Notes: generated by a model not told the origin, from the letters alone. DNA of 64,000 bases from Stakelama flava (GCF_019351405.1 NZ_JAHWZX010000015.1:17445-81444), one strand, 5' to 3'; numbered from the stretch's first letter, positions 47,795 to 57,385 are shown. Translations and numbers: made by a program.

Positions 47795-48210
47795 TCGAAG
47801 CGTTTCTTCAGCTCGAACATGGCGATCGCCGCCTGCGCAGCCTCTCCGCCCTTGTTCTTTTGCGCAGGATCGGCGCGGACCTGCGCCTGCGCTTCGTTCT
47901 CCACCGTCAGGATGCCATTGCCGACGGCCAGCCCGTCCATCGAAAGCGCCATCAATCCGCGCGCGCTTTCGCCAGCGACGATTTCGAAATGATAGGTTTC
48001 GCCCCGGATCACCACACCGATCGCCACAAAGCCGTCATAGCGCCCGGTTTCGGCGGCAAGCGCCAATGCGCCGGGAATTTCCAGCGCCCCCGGCACGGTT
48101 ATCGTTTCATGCGCATGCCCCGCCGCCGCGATCGCTTCGCGCGCACCGGCGAGAAGCTGATCGTTCAGATGCTCGTAAAAGCGCGCTTCGATGATCAGAA
48201 ATTTGGCCAT
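47791..48210 (-). CDS. ribH: 6,7-dimethyl-8-ribityllumazine synthase
   Basis: RibH condenses dihydroxybutanone phosphate from RibB with the ribityl-pyrimidine from RibD to form lumazine, the substrate of RibE. The 139-residue protein begins [15 protein letters not shown] and has [12 protein letters not shown] and [16 protein letters not shown], with the active-site histidine in the second motif. It is short but complete for the small alphaproteobacterial type. It lies four bases after the ribB stop and overlaps the GNAT gene. Confidence 0.95.
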   Translation of the reverse strand: MAKFLIIEARFYEHLNDQLLAGAREAIAAAGHAHETITVPGALEIPGALALAAETGRYDGFVAIGVVIRGETYHFEIVAGESARGLMALSMDGLAVGNGILTVENEAQAQVRADPAQKNKGGEAAQAAIAMFELKKRFE

Positions 48211-48214
48211 GTCG

Positions 48215-49504
48215 TTATTCCCCCAGATCGATTGCACGCTCACCAACGATCGACAGGCCATAGCCGTCCAGACCGATCAGCGTGTGATGGCTGTTGGTGA
48301 GCAGTTCCATTTCCTCGACGCCCAGATCGGTCAGGATCATCGCGCCGACACCATAATCGCGCAGTTCTTCCATGTCCGATCCGGGGCGCACGCCCGCCTT
48401 CGCCTCGATCGCGGTGGTAAAGGCATCGGCGCGCGGTTTGTTGATGACGACGACGACCCCCGCGCCCTCCTCGCCTATGATCTCCATTGAGCGGCGGAGC
48501 AGGCCGCCGCGCGCACCCGTTTCCCCGAACAGATCGGCAAAGGGCGAGAGCGCGTGCATGCGTACCAGCGTCGGCTTGTCGGGATCGACCCGGCCCTTGA
48601 CCAGCGCGATCTGCTCGGTGCACGCGGCCTTGTTCCAGAAGCTGATCACCTTCCAGTCACCGCCCCATGTGCTGGTAAAGCTCGCTTCGGCGCGGCGTTC
48701 GACCAGATGGTCATAGCGGCGGCGATATTCGATCAGGTCGCGAATCGTGCCGATCTTCAGCTGATGCGTCCGGGCGAATTCGATCAGGTCATCGAGCCGC
48801 GCCATCGTGCCGTCGTCCTTCATGATCTCGCAAATCACGCCCGACGGGTTCAGACCGGCCAGCCGCGAAACATCGACCGCCGCCTCGGTATGGCCGGCGC
48901 GCACCAGCACCCCGCCCTCGCGCGCGACCAGCGGAAAGACATGGCCCGGCGTAACGATATGATCGGCGTCCTTGGACGAATCGATCGCCACCGCCACCGT
49001 GCGCGCACGATCGGCGGCGGAAATGCCGGTGGTGACGCCGTCGCGCGCTTCGATCGAAACGGTGAAGGCGGTTTCGTGCCGGGTGCCGTTGCTGCGACTC
49101 ATCAGGTCGAGGCCCAGCGCATCGACCCGCTCGCGCGTCAGCGACAGGCAGATGAGACCGCGGCCATAGCGCGCCATGAAGTTGATCGCATCGGGGGTCG
49201 CCATCTGAGCGGGGATGACCAGATCGCCCTCATTCTCGCGATCCTCATCGTCGACGAGGATGAACATGCGGCCATTGCGCGCTTCGTCGATAATCTGTTC
49301 TGCGCTCGCCATCACGCCATCACCGCCACCGCTTGCCAGATAGCGTTCCAGCTTGCGCAGCGTTTCGGCGGTGGGATTCCAGTCGCTCTCTTCCAGTCGG
49401 CGAAGCGAGTTGGCGTGCAGCCCGGCGGCGCGTGCCAGTCCGGCCCTCGTCATCTCGCCCGAAGCGACGAGATCGCGGATTCGATCAATTAATGGGGTGC
49501 TCAT
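48215..49504 (-). CDS. ribB: HTH-fused 3,4-dihydroxy-2-butanone 4-phosphate synthase with degenerate RibA-like domain
   Basis: This 429-residue protein has three parts. Residues about 1-60 form an XRE-like helix-turn-helix ([20 protein letters not shown], then [14 protein letters not shown]). Residues about 66-268 are RibB, with [15 protein letters not shown] and [17 protein letters not shown]; RibB makes dihydroxybutanone phosphate from ribulose 5-phosphate for riboflavin. The rest resembles GTP cyclohydrolase II, but its zinc cysteines (normally SEC-LTGD and RCDCG) are gone, reading [10 protein letters not shown] and TGARGG. It therefore cannot open GTP and matches the RibX type of RibBX proteins. 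The HTH suggests it may also bind DNA. Palindromes lie directly upstream. It is in the ribD-ribE-ribB-ribH run. Confidence 0.92.
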   Translation of the reverse strand: MSTPLIDRIRDLVASGEMTRAGLARAAGLHANSLRRLEESDWNPTAETLRKLERYLASGGGDGVMASAEQIIDEARNGRMFILVDDEDRENEGDLVIPAQMATPDAINFMARYGRGLICLSLTRERVDALGLDLMSRSNGTRHETAFTVSIEARDGVTTGISAADRARTVAVAIDSSKDADHIVTPGHVFPLVAREGGVLVRAGHTEAAVDVSRLAGLNPSGVICEIMKDDGTMARLDDLIEFARTHQLKIGTIRDLIEYRRRYDHLVERRAEASFTSTWGGDWKVISFWNKAACTEQIALVKGRVDPDKPTLVRMHALSPFADLFGETGARGGLLRRSMEIIGEEGAGVVVVINKPRADAFTTAIEAKAGVRPGSDMEELRDYGVGAMILTDLGVEEMELLTNSHHTLIGLDGYGLSIVGERAIDLGE

Positions 49505-49513
49505 GCGCTGGCC

Positions 49514-49565
49514 GTTATCACATCACAAAGTGACAACCAACGAAAGAATCACATCAAGGTGTGAT
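49514..49565. promoter_or_regulatory. palindromic operator-like sites before ribB
   Basis: Two palindromes precede the ribB start (49504). ATCACA-N6-TGTGAT is perfect (49548-49565) and overlaps the ribE stop. TCAC-AAA-GTGA (49523-49533) lies inside the imperfect GTTATCAC / GTGACAAC pair (49514-49537). Their TCAC/GTGA halves are alike. They suit binding by the HTH domain of the RibB protein or another dimeric regulator. Confidence 0.55.
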
Positions 49566-50162
49566 GCTGAGTTGCTGCATACGCTTCAGATAGCGCGCCA
49601 GCACGTCGATCTCCAGATTTACCGCCTGATCGACCGCAAACGACGCAAAGGTCGTGACCGCCGCCGTATGCGGAATGATGTTGAGGCCGAAGCGAACGCC
49701 GTCCGCGACATCCTCCACGCTGTTGACGGTCAGCGACACGCCATCGACCGTGATCGACCCCTTGGCCGCGATATAGGGTGCGATCTCCGGTCCTGCCGCG
49801 ATCGTCACGCGAACCGATCCGCCCTCCTCATGCAGTTCCACCACGCGCCCGACGCCGTCGACATGCCCGGTCACGATATGGCCGCCCAGTTCATCGCCCA
49901 GTTTGAGCGCGCGTTCGAGATTCAGGCGTTGGCCGCCGCGCCACATGCCCGGCGCAGTGCGCGATACGGTTTCGCCTGAAACATCGACCGCGAACCAGTC
50001 CGGCCCTTTGTCGACCACGGTCAGGCACACGCCGGAACAACTGATCGAAGCGCCGAGATCGATTTCGGTTGTGTCGTACCCACAGGCGATGCGCACATGT
50101 TGGTCGCCGGTCTGCTCGACCGTTTCGATGGTGCCGATGTCGGTGACGATTCCGGTGAACAT
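49554..50162 (-). CDS. ribE: riboflavin synthase, alpha subunit type
   Basis: This 202-residue enzyme dismutates two lumazines to riboflavin. It shows the two internally repeated barrels: MFTGIVTDIGTIETVE and ISCSGVCLTVVD in the first, GHIVTGHVDGVGRVVEL and ITVDGVSLTVNSV in the second. The start at MFTGIV (50162) is the invariant family start; an upstream in-frame ATG is not used. It lies two bases after the ribD stop. The last codons overlap a palindrome in front of ribB. Confidence 0.96.
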   Translation of the reverse strand: MFTGIVTDIGTIETVEQTGDQHVRIACGYDTTEIDLGASISCSGVCLTVVDKGPDWFAVDVSGETVSRTAPGMWRGGQRLNLERALKLGDELGGHIVTGHVDGVGRVVELHEEGGSVRVTIAAGPEIAPYIAAKGSITVDGVSLTVNSVEDVADGVRFGLNIIPHTAAVTTFASFAVDQAVNLEIDVLARYLKRMQQLSITP

Positions 50163-50164
50163 GC

Positions 50165-51139
50165 CTATCTCCTGACGCGCTCGTAAACATCGAGAGTGTC
50201 GCTGCCAAGCCGACGCGAATCGCAAGCGCGCCATCGCCCATGCGCATCGGCGAGGTCCGCGAGCCCGAAACCGGGAAGCGTCCGGCCGTCGCCGATAAGG
50301 ATCGGCGCCCGGTACAGGAGCAGGCGATCGACCAGATCGGCGGAAAGAAACGAAGCAGCGGTCTCGATCCCGCCTTCGACCAAAAGGTGATCGCCGGGCA
50401 AATCGTCGGTCAGCAGGTCGCCCGGCGCGTTTATCGTGCGCCAGCCGGGCGGCACATCGATATCTTCGCTGGAGAGCATCAACCTGGCCGGAGCGCGGTC
50501 TTCCAGCCCGGCGAGACGAACGTCGAGCGAAGGCCTGTCGGCCGTCACCGTGCCCCGCCCGACAAGGATCATTTCATGCCGGGCGCGCTCGACATGCGCG
50601 TGATGCCGCGCCGCTTCGCCGGTGATCCATTTGCTTCGCCCGTCGGCCATCGCGATTGCCCCGTCGAGCGACATCGCCAGTTTCAGCGTGACATGCGGCC
50701 GCCCGAAGCGCTGCCGGGTCAGAAACCCCGCCATCGACCGGCGAGCGTCGGCTTTTTCAACGCCGCACAGCGTTTCGATTCCCGCTTCGTACAGGCGCGC
50801 CAGCCCCTTGCCGTCAGTGCGCGGATCGGGATCGCGAAGCGCCACGACGACGCGCGTCACGCCCGCTTCGGCCAGCAAATCCGAACAGGCGGGTCCGCGC
50901 GGTGACACATGCGCGCACGGTTCCAGCGTGACATAGGCCGTTGCGCCGCGCGCTGCCGCTCCCGCCTGCGCCAGCGCCATCGCCTCGGCATGCGGACGCC
51001 CGCCCGGCTGGGTCCAGCCGCGCCCCACCACCACGCCGCGATTGACGATCACGCATCCCACATTGGGATTGGGCGCGACGCGTCCTCGCCCGCGCTCGGC
51101 GAGCGACAGCGCTGCGCCCATCCAGCGCGAATCCGTCAA
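50165..51139 (-). CDS. ribD: bifunctional riboflavin deaminase/reductase
   Basis: RibD performs the deamination and reduction of the pyrimidine intermediate. The N-terminal cytidine-deaminase-like domain has HAEAMAL and EPCAHVSPRGPAC, the zinc-binding His and Cys residues. The C-terminal reductase domain has LKLAMSLDGAIA and a GDHLLVEGGIETAASF segment with NADPH-binding character. The length of 324 residues is normal. It overlaps the small membrane-protein gene upstream by four bases and heads the rib block. No FMN riboswitch is seen upstream. Confidence 0.95.
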   Translation of the reverse strand: MTDSRWMGAALSLAERGRGRVAPNPNVGCVIVNRGVVVGRGWTQPGGRPHAEAMALAQAGAAARGATAYVTLEPCAHVSPRGPACSDLLAEAGVTRVVVALRDPDPRTDGKGLARLYEAGIETLCGVEKADARRSMAGFLTRQRFGRPHVTLKLAMSLDGAIAMADGRSKWITGEAARHHAHVERARHEMILVGRGTVTADRPSLDVRLAGLEDRAPARLMLSSEDIDVPPGWRTINAPGDLLTDDLPGDHLLVEGGIETAASFLSADLVDRLLLYRAPILIGDGRTLPGFGLADLADAHGRWRACDSRRLGSDTLDVYERVRR

Positions 51140-51504
51140 AGTCCCCAGCTGTCGAGCTGGTTATCCAGACGCTGGAATTCGGCGCGGCGTTCGGCCTGCT
51201 TCTTTTCAAGTTCGGCTTGCTGCTCTCGTTTTTTCTGAACATCGATTTTCTGCTGCGCCAGAATCTCTGCCTCGCTGCGGTTCAGCGGCCAGCTTTCGAC
51301 ATAGATGATGCTCTTCTTGTACGGCACTTCCACGCGGCTGTCATGAACGAAGCCGGCGATCACCAGCACCGTCAGAAACAGCGCCGCCATCATGAACACC
51401 AGTTCGTGCGGCCGCCGCTGCGCCAGAAACCGGCGAAGATCGCGATAGGCCCGAACCGGCGAGAGGAATTTGAGAAAACTGAACACGCCGCTACAGATAC
51501 GCAC
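51136..51504 (-). CDS. single-pass membrane protein with coiled-coil tail, unknown function
   Basis: This 122-residue protein has one membrane helix (about residues 36-53; FMMAALFLTVLVIAGFV). It is preceded by a basic N-terminal part that probably stays in the cytoplasm. After YVESWPLNRSEAEIL a charged Gln/Lys/Glu-rich stretch (residues about 82-115) is predicted to form a coiled coil. No known domain is recognised. It overlaps ribD by four bases, so it is co-transcribed with the riboflavin genes. Confidence 0.75.
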   Translation of the reverse strand: MRICSGVFSFLKFLSPVRAYRDLRRFLAQRRPHELVFMMAALFLTVLVIAGFVHDSRVEVPYKKSIIYVESWPLNRSEAEILAQQKIDVQKKREQQAELEKKQAERRAEFQRLDNQLDSWGL

Positions 51505-51534
51505 GCACGACGCCGCCGACCAGCCCCTGCCGCA

Positions 51535-52860
51535 TCATTGCCCGCGCAGGCGCTTTATCGCGCGCTCACGCCCGATCAGCGGCAACAGCGCCGCCATGTC
51601 GGGACCGTGGCCGAGGCCGGTCAGCGCGCGGCGAAGCGGCAGGAACAGCGCCTTGCCCTTGCGGCCCGTCCGCTCCTTCAATGCACCGGTCAGCGCGCGC
51701 CAGGGATCATCACGCCAGTCGATTTCGTCGGCCAGCGCCGCCGCCTGGGCGAGATACTCCACATCGTCGCCCGGCACGGGTGCGTCGAACGGCCCCTCTA
51801 CGATCGCCCACCAGTTCGCCGCTTCGCCTACCGTGGAAAGGTTGGGTCGGATCGCCGCCCATCCTTCGCGCTCCATTGTGTCGGGCAGCCGGTCGGCGAC
51901 CGCATCATAGTCAAGCTGATGGACGATTCGCGCATTCAATCCGGCGAGTTCACCTTCATCAAAGCGTGCGGGCGCACGGCCGAACCGGGCAAAGTCCATC
52001 GTTTCGATCAGCGGCTGCGGCCTGGTGACCGCTTCGACCGGATCGCTGGTGCCCAGCCGCGCGAGCAGCGCGACCAGCGCCACCGGTTCGATTCCGCCCT
52101 CGCGAAAATGGTCGATGCCCAGCGAGCCGAGCCGTTTGGACAGCTTGCCCTCGGCTCCGGTCAGCAGCGCCTCATGCGCGAAACGCGGCGGCTGGGCGCC
52201 CAGCGCGGCGAACATCTGCACCTGAACCGCGGTGTTGGTGACATGATCTTCCCCACGCACCACATCGGTAATTCCAAGGTCGATATCGTCGATGACCGAC
52301 GGGAGCAGGTACAGCCAGGACCCGTCCTCGCGCCGGATCACCGGATCGCTGATCTTTTCCGGATCGAAGCGCTGCGGGCCGCGCACCATGTCGTCCCATT
52401 CCATCGGCGCGTCGTGATCGAGGCGGAAACGCCAGTGCGGCCGCCGCCCCTCGGCCTCCAGCGCCGCGCGTTCGGCTTCGGACAGGTTCAACGCCGCGCG
52501 ATCATATACCGGCGGCAGGCCGCGCCCGAGCAGGATTTTGCGCTTGAGGTCCAGTTCCTGCGGCGTTTCATAGGCGGGATAGATTCGCCCCGCGGCGCGC
52601 AGCGTTTCGAAATGCGATTCATAGATCGCGAAGCGCGCCGACTGGCGTTCCTCAGCATCGGGGACTAGTCCGATCCAGGCGAGGTCTTCGCGAATCGCCT
52701 CCACATTCTCTTCGCTCGACCGTTCGGCATCGGTGTCGTCGATACGCAGCAGGAAGCGGCCGCCCGCCTTTCGCGCCCACATCCAGTTGTGGATCGCGGT
52801 ACGCAGATTACCGACATGCAGCCGGCCGGTCGGGCTGGGGGCGAAACGTGTGGTTACCAT
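51535..52860 (-). CDS. gltX: glutamyl-tRNA synthetase
   Basis: This 441-residue class I aminoacyl-tRNA synthetase begins MVTTRFAPSPTGRLHVGNLRT, which includes the HIGH-type motif HVGN. The KMSKS loop is GKLSKRLGSLG. The start at 52860 is preferred over an upstream in-frame ATG with an Arg-rich lead. Alphaproteobacteria often carry two GltX copies with different tRNA specificity; this copy alone does not show which type it is. It is divergent from prs. Confidence 0.94.
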   Translation of the reverse strand: MVTTRFAPSPTGRLHVGNLRTAIHNWMWARKAGGRFLLRIDDTDAERSSEENVEAIREDLAWIGLVPDAEERQSARFAIYESHFETLRAAGRIYPAYETPQELDLKRKILLGRGLPPVYDRAALNLSEAERAALEAEGRRPHWRFRLDHDAPMEWDDMVRGPQRFDPEKISDPVIRREDGSWLYLLPSVIDDIDLGITDVVRGEDHVTNTAVQVQMFAALGAQPPRFAHEALLTGAEGKLSKRLGSLGIDHFREGGIEPVALVALLARLGTSDPVEAVTRPQPLIETMDFARFGRAPARFDEGELAGLNARIVHQLDYDAVADRLPDTMEREGWAAIRPNLSTVGEAANWWAIVEGPFDAPVPGDDVEYLAQAAALADEIDWRDDPWRALTGALKERTGRKGKALFLPLRRALTGLGHGPDMAALLPLIGRERAIKRLRGQ

Positions 52861-52973
52861 GGCACATCTGTTACGAACCGCCCGGCGCGGCGGCAATGGC
52901 CCTTTTCGCAGAGCGATCGCCTCTCTAAGGAGGGGCTCTCAATGGACGGCGCATCAAGGGAGAATGGCGCGCG

Positions 52974-53909
52974 ATGAAGCTTTTGGCGGGCAATTCGAAC
53001 CTTCCGCTTGGCGATGCGATTGCCAGCTATCTGGAAATTCCGCTGACCAGCGCGAATGTGCGCCGTTTCGCGGATGAGGAGATTTTCGTCGAAATTCTGG
53101 AAAATGTGCGCGGCGAGGACGTGTTCATGCTCCAGTCGACATCCTATCCCGCCAACGACAATCTGATGGAATTGCTGATCTGCATCGATGCGCTTCGCCG
53201 TGCATCCGCCCGCCGGATCACCGCCGTCGTTCCCTATTTCGGCTATGCGCGGCAGGACCGCAAACCGGGTCCGCGCACGCCGATCTCGGCGAAACTCGTC
53301 GCGAACCTGATCACTACCGCAGGTGCCGACCGCGTGCTCTCGGTCGATCTGCACGCGGGACAGATTCAGGGCTTTTTCGATATTCCGACCGACAATCTGT
53401 TCGCCGCGCCGGTGATGAGCGAAGATATCAAGGCGCGCTTTTCGGACAAAAACCTGATGGTCGTTTCGCCCGATGTCGGCGGCGTGGTGCGCGCCCGCGC
53501 GCTTGCCAAGCGACTCGATAACGCGCCGCTCGCCATCGTCGACAAACGCCGCGAACGGCCGGGCGAATCGGAGGTGATGAACATCATCGGCGACGTGTCC
53601 GACCGATTCTGCATCCTGATCGACGATATCGTCGATTCGGCGGGAACGCTGTGCAACGCCGCCGCCGCGCTGAAACAGGCGGGAGCCGCCGGAGTCGTTG
53701 CCTATTGCACCCATGGCGTCTTGTCTGGCGGTGCCGTGGCGCGGGTCCAGAAATCGGCGCTTGAGGAACTGGTGATCACCGATTCGATCGGCAATCACGA
53801 CACCATTTCGAAGGCCGAGAAGATTCGCCACTTGACCATCGCGCCGCTTCTCGCCGAAGCGATGCGGCGGATCGCCGATGAAGCGTCGGTATCCAGCCTG
53901 TTCGACTGA
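52974..53909 (+). CDS. prs: ribose-phosphate pyrophosphokinase
   Basis: Prs makes PRPP from ribose 5-phosphate and ATP for purine, pyrimidine, His and Trp synthesis. The 311-residue protein shows [20 protein letters not shown], the ATP flap [25 protein letters not shown], and the PRPP-binding loop DDIVDSAGT. The N-terminus [17 protein letters not shown] is typical. It is divergent from gltX across 113 bases, which must contain both promoters. Confidence 0.96.
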   Translation: MKLLAGNSNLPLGDAIASYLEIPLTSANVRRFADEEIFVEILENVRGEDVFMLQSTSYPANDNLMELLICIDALRRASARRITAVVPYFGYARQDRKPGPRTPISAKLVANLITTAGADRVLSVDLHAGQIQGFFDIPTDNLFAAPVMSEDIKARFSDKNLMVVSPDVGGVVRARALAKRLDNAPLAIVDKRRERPGESEVMNIIGDVSDRFCILIDDIVDSAGTLCNAAAALKQAGAAGVVAYCTHGVLSGGAVARVQKSALEELVITDSIGNHDTISKAEKIRHLTIAPLLAEAMRRIADEASVSSLFD

Positions 53910-53912
53910 TCC

Positions 53913-54305
53913 TCAGCGCCCGGCGATCCGGGCGAGTAGCGCGGTAATCCTTAACAGGACGAGCAGCCCGGCAGCGGCGAATCCGGCGAGCGCAAGAAGC
54001 GCATAGGTTATCGCGCGAAGCCATATCGCGGTTTCGGGCGCTCGCTGATCTGAAGCGTGGATTTGCGCGGGGCCGGGCGCGGCGGAAGGCTGGCCGGGAG
54101 CGCCTGACGATTGCGTTTCGCGATCCGATGCGCGGCCCGCCCCGCCGCCTTTATCAGCAGCATCGTCGTTTTGCGCCGAAACCGGCGGATTTACGCTACG
54201 CTCCGCCGTGTCGACCTGCGACGCGCTTTGCAGCGAAAGCAGCACCGCGAAGGTCGCAAGCCCGCTGAGCACGAGCAGCAGCGTTCGTCCAAGCCAGTCG
54301 GCCAT
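53913..54305 (-). CDS. two-TM protein with disordered middle, unknown function
   Basis: This 130-residue protein has an N-terminal hydrophobic segment (residues 5-25) and a C-terminal one (about 98-122). Between them about 65 residues rich in Ala, Gly, Pro, Ser, Asp and Gln look disordered and may lie in the periplasm. No motif is recognised. It follows crtZ by three bases on the same strand and converges with prs (three-base gap). Confidence 0.65.
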   Translation of the reverse strand: MADWLGRTLLLVLSGLATFAVLLSLQSASQVDTAERSVNPPVSAQNDDAADKGGGAGRASDRETQSSGAPGQPSAAPGPAQIHASDQRAPETAIWLRAITYALLALAGFAAAGLLVLLRITALLARIAGR

Positions 54306-54308
54306 GCG

Positions 54309-54827
54309 TCAGACCGCCTGCCGGTCGCGCTCCGCCGTCGGTGCGCGCACGCCCGCGTTGCCGCGCCGGTTGAGCGCTTCCTTCAACGCTTCGGGCCGGG
54401 GAGCCCATAAAAAGCCGAAACTGACTGTGCCGCGCTTCGTTTCAACCGCGTGATGCAGGCGATGCGCCTGAACGATCCGCTTCATATAGCGCGAGCGCGG
54501 GAGGTAGCGATTGGCCACCCGGCGATGGACGATGATATCGTGAAAGCCGAAATAGATCGCGCCATAAGCGGCGATTCCCGCGCCGATCCATGTGCAGCCG
54601 GGCCACCAGCCAAGCTGAACCCCGCCCAGCAGCAGCACGATCGATGGCACGGCGAAAATCGCCGCGTACAGGTCGTTCAATTCCCAGTTGCCGGTGCGCG
54701 GGCGGTGATGGCTTTTGTGCAGAAACCAGCCCGGCCCATGCATCACCCAGCGGTGCATGACATAGGCAAAGCCCTCCATGCCGAATATGGTGACGAGAAA
54801 AAGCGCGATGCCGGTCGATATGGCCAT
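54309..54827 (-). CDS. crtZ: beta-carotene hydroxylase
   Basis: CrtZ is a di-iron membrane enzyme that hydroxylates the ionone rings of beta-carotene to zeaxanthin. The 172-residue protein has the histidine boxes HRWVMH, HKSHH, HDIIVH and HRLHH in the order expected for this sterol-desaturase-like family. Several membrane helices are present (residues about 5-22, 50-85). The ATG at 54827 is used; the longer frame upstream adds basic residues unlike the family. It is about 48 kb from the crtYIB operon and completes the pathway encoded there. Confidence 0.92.
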   Translation of the reverse strand: MAISTGIALFLVTIFGMEGFAYVMHRWVMHGPGWFLHKSHHRPRTGNWELNDLYAAIFAVPSIVLLLGGVQLGWWPGCTWIGAGIAAYGAIYFGFHDIIVHRRVANRYLPRSRYMKRIVQAHRLHHAVETKRGTVSFGFLWAPRPEALKEALNRRGNAGVRAPTAERDRQAV

Positions 54828-55002
54828 ACACCCCTTATAGCCGCGCATGCGCCGATAGGCGAGAGCCGGCACCCGGCTGAGAATGCGTTGCAAACGCACG
54901 AGCCATAGCCATATCGCACGCCTGAGGGGGTGGATTCACCTGCCCAGCTGTGCTTTAGCGCAACGCAAATTTCCCGATCTTTCGAACGGAAGGCACGCCC
55001 AC

Positions 55003-56202
55003 ATGAATATCCATGAATATCAGGCCAAGGAATTGCTCGCGAAGTTCGGCGTGCCCGTCCCCGCCGGCCATGCCGCGATGAGCGTCGAGGAAGCGGTTGA
55101 AGCAGCGAAGAAGCTCCCCGGACCGCTCTATGTCGTCAAGGCGCAGATTCATGCCGGCGGCCGCGGCAAGGGCAAGTTCAAGGAACTGGGCCCCGACGCC
55201 AAGGGCGGTGTACGCCTTGCCAAGACGTTGGATGAGGTTGAGGCCGCGGCGAAGGACATGCTGGGCAACACGCTGGTTACCGTTCAGACCGGTGAGCATG
55301 GCAAGCAGGTTAACCGCCTGTACGTCACCGACGGCGTCGACATCGCCAAGGAATTCTACCTTGCCGTGCTGGTCGACCGCGCCACCGGCCGTATCGCCAT
55401 GGTCGCATCGACCGAAGGCGGCATGGACATCGAGGATGTCGCGCATAACAGCCCGGAAAAGATCCACACCATGGATATCGACCCGGCGACAGGTTTCATG
55501 CCGCATCACGGCCGCGCGGTCGCCAATGCACTGGGCCTGAAGGGCGACCTTGCCAAGCAGGCGCAGAAGACCGCGGCGAAGCTGTACGAAGCGTTCCTCG
55601 GCACCGATGCCAGCCAGATCGAGATCAACCCGCTGGCGGTAACCGAAGACGACAAGCTGATGGTGCTCGACGCAAAGGTCGGGTTCGATTCGAACGCGAT
55701 GTTCCGCCACAAGGACCTGGCCGAGCTGCGCGACGAAACCGAAGAAGACCCGATGGAGCTGGAAGCGTCGAAGCACGACCTGGCCTATATCAAGCTGGAC
55801 GGCGATATCGGCTGCATGGTCAATGGCGCAGGCCTTGCCATGGCGACGATGGACATCATCAAGCTGAACGGCATGTTCCCGGCCAACTTCCTGGATGTCG
55901 GCGGCGGCGCCAACAAGGAAAAGGTGACTGCCGCGTTCAAGATCATTCTGAGCGATCCGGCGGTAAAGGGCATCCTCGTCAACATCTTTGGCGGCATCAT
56001 GCGCTGCGACATCATCGCCGACGGCATCGTCGCCGCGGCGAAGGAAGTGAACCTGTCGGTCCCGCTGGTCGTGCGCCTGGAAGGCACGAATGTTGAGAAG
56101 GGCAAGGAAATCCTCGCCAATTCGGGCCTGCCGATCGTCGCCGCCGACGATCTGGGCGATGCGGCGAAGAAGATCGTGGGCGAGGTGAAGCAGGCCGCCT
56201 GA
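55003..56202 (+). CDS. sucC: succinyl-CoA synthetase subunit beta (ADP-forming)
   Basis: SucC carries the nucleotide-binding ATP-grasp domain of succinyl-CoA ligase in the TCA cycle. It is 399 residues long, begins [19 protein letters not shown], and has [14 protein letters not shown]. Later motifs are [36 protein letters not shown] and [14 protein letters not shown] 55003 is preceded by a GGAAGG site. The usual partner sucD is not adjacent in this window; etfB follows instead after a terminator. Confidence 0.96.
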   Translation: MNIHEYQAKELLAKFGVPVPAGHAAMSVEEAVEAAKKLPGPLYVVKAQIHAGGRGKGKFKELGPDAKGGVRLAKTLDEVEAAAKDMLGNTLVTVQTGEHGKQVNRLYVTDGVDIAKEFYLAVLVDRATGRIAMVASTEGGMDIEDVAHNSPEKIHTMDIDPATGFMPHHGRAVANALGLKGDLAKQAQKTAAKLYEAFLGTDASQIEINPLAVTEDDKLMVLDAKVGFDSNAMFRHKDLAELRDETEEDPMELEASKHDLAYIKLDGDIGCMVNGAGLAMATMDIIKLNGMFPANFLDVGGGANKEKVTAAFKIILSDPAVKGILVNIFGGIMRCDIIADGIVAAAKEVNLSVPLVVRLEGTNVEKGKEILANSGLPIVAADDLGDAAKKIVGEVKQAA

Positions 56203-56283
56203 GCCGCGCATGTCATCTGATTCCGCCCGGATTGCCGCACGGTCCATCGCTCAGGCGATCGCAAACGCGGCGGAGGGTAAAAC

Positions 56284-56320
56284 AAACGGGGCTCAGGCGG
56301 ATACGCCGGGGCCCCGTTTT
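56284..56320 (+). terminator. strong rho-independent terminator after sucC
   Basis: A nine-base perfect stem AAACGGGGC / GCCCCGTTT encloses an inner GGCG-GATA-CGCC hairpin and is followed by TTTTCG. It is 82 bases after the sucC stop. The remainder of the 305-base gap to etfB (56203-56507) holds no gene. It must carry the etfB promoter; no clear -10/-35 pair is seen. Confidence 0.75.
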
Positions 56321-56507
56321 CGTTGGTAGCGCCATGGTATTTGAAGGCGCGGGTACGCGGCGCGGTGCGATTTTCGCTACGGCAGTGCGGCCCGGCACAG
56401 TGTTTGTGCACACCGGCATACCGCCCTTGTGAAAAGGGCCGGAAACCGCCATGTATCGCCGTACGCAATGATGTAATTCGATGTGACAAAACACGGAAAG
56501 GACGCAA

Positions 56508-57257
56508 ATGAAAGTGCTGGTGCCGGTCAAGCGCGTGCTTGACTACAACGTAAAGCCCCGCATCAAGGCGGATGGCTCCGGCGTCGACCTCGCCAACGTA
56601 AAAATGAGCATGAATCCGTTTGACGAGATCGCTGTCGAAGAGGCGATCCGCCTGAAGGAAAACGGCCCCGTCGAAGAGATTGTGGTCGTTTCGATCGGCG
56701 AACAGAAGGCGCAGGAAACGCTGCGCACCGCGCTGGCGATGGGTGCCGACCGGGCGATCCTGATCACCACCGACGAGCGCGTCGAACCGCTGGGCGTCGC
56801 CAAACTGCTCGCCAAGGTCGTCGAGGAAGAAAGCCCCGAGCTGGTGATCCTGGGCAAACAGGCGATCGACGACGACAACAACCAGACCGGCCAGATGCTC
56901 GCCGCACTGCTCGGCTGGGCGCAGGGCACTTTTGCTTCGAAGGTCGAACTGGCCGACAGCAAGGCGAATGTGACGCGCGAAGTCGATGGCGGGCTTGAAA
57001 CCGATGCGCTGACGCTGCCGGCAATCATCACCACCGATCTTCGCCTGAACGAGCCGCGCTACGCTTCGCTCCCCAACATCATGAAGGCGAAGTCGAAGCC
57101 GATGGCGACCAAGACCGCTGGCGATTACGGCGTCGACGTTGCGCCGCGGCTGACCGTCACCAACGTGTCCGAACCGCCCAAACGGACCGCGGGCGTGAAG
57201 GTCGCCGATGTCGATGAACTGGTCGCCAGGCTGAAGGCGATGGGCGTTCCGGCATAA
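56508..57257 (+). CDS. etfB: electron transfer flavoprotein subunit beta
   Basis: EtfB binds AMP and, with EtfA, passes electrons from acyl-CoA and other dehydrogenases to ETF:quinone oxidoreductase. The 249-residue protein begins [20 protein letters not shown], has [20 protein letters not shown], and the nucleotide-binding [46 protein letters not shown] follows. A GGAAAGGA site precedes ATG 56508. It is separated from etfA by a palindromic repeat. Confidence 0.96.
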   Translation: MKVLVPVKRVLDYNVKPRIKADGSGVDLANVKMSMNPFDEIAVEEAIRLKENGPVEEIVVVSIGEQKAQETLRTALAMGADRAILITTDERVEPLGVAKLLAKVVEEESPELVILGKQAIDDDNNQTGQMLAALLGWAQGTFASKVELADSKANVTREVDGGLETDALTLPAIITTDLRLNEPRYASLPNIMKAKSKPMATKTAGDYGVDVAPRLTVTNVSEPPKRTAGVKVADVDELVARLKAMGVPA

Positions 57258-57276
57258 GGGCCATCCGTCGGCCCGC

Positions 57277-57367
57277 CCGTTCGTGCTGAGCTTGTTGAAG
57301 CACCGTCCCTTTTCGGGGCGCACGGGTGAGAGGAAGTACCGCCCTTCGACAAGCGCAGGGCGAACGG
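57277..57367. repeat. palindromic repeat between etfB and etfA
   Basis: Two 24-base arms, one at 57277-57300 and the other at 57344-57367, are inverted with 20 matching positions. They are separated by 43 bases. The arms contain GCTGAGCTTG and CTTCGACAAG-type sequence, which resembles intergenic palindromes of sphingomonads. It lies within an otherwise short intergenic gap of the etf operon. Confidence 0.7.
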
Positions 57368-57385
57368 CTTTTGAGGTAGGATAAT

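Noticed and set aside
51505..51534. FMN riboswitch or terminator in front of the rib genes
   Set aside because: The gap between gltX and the first gene of the rib run is far too short and shows no conserved riboswitch elements.
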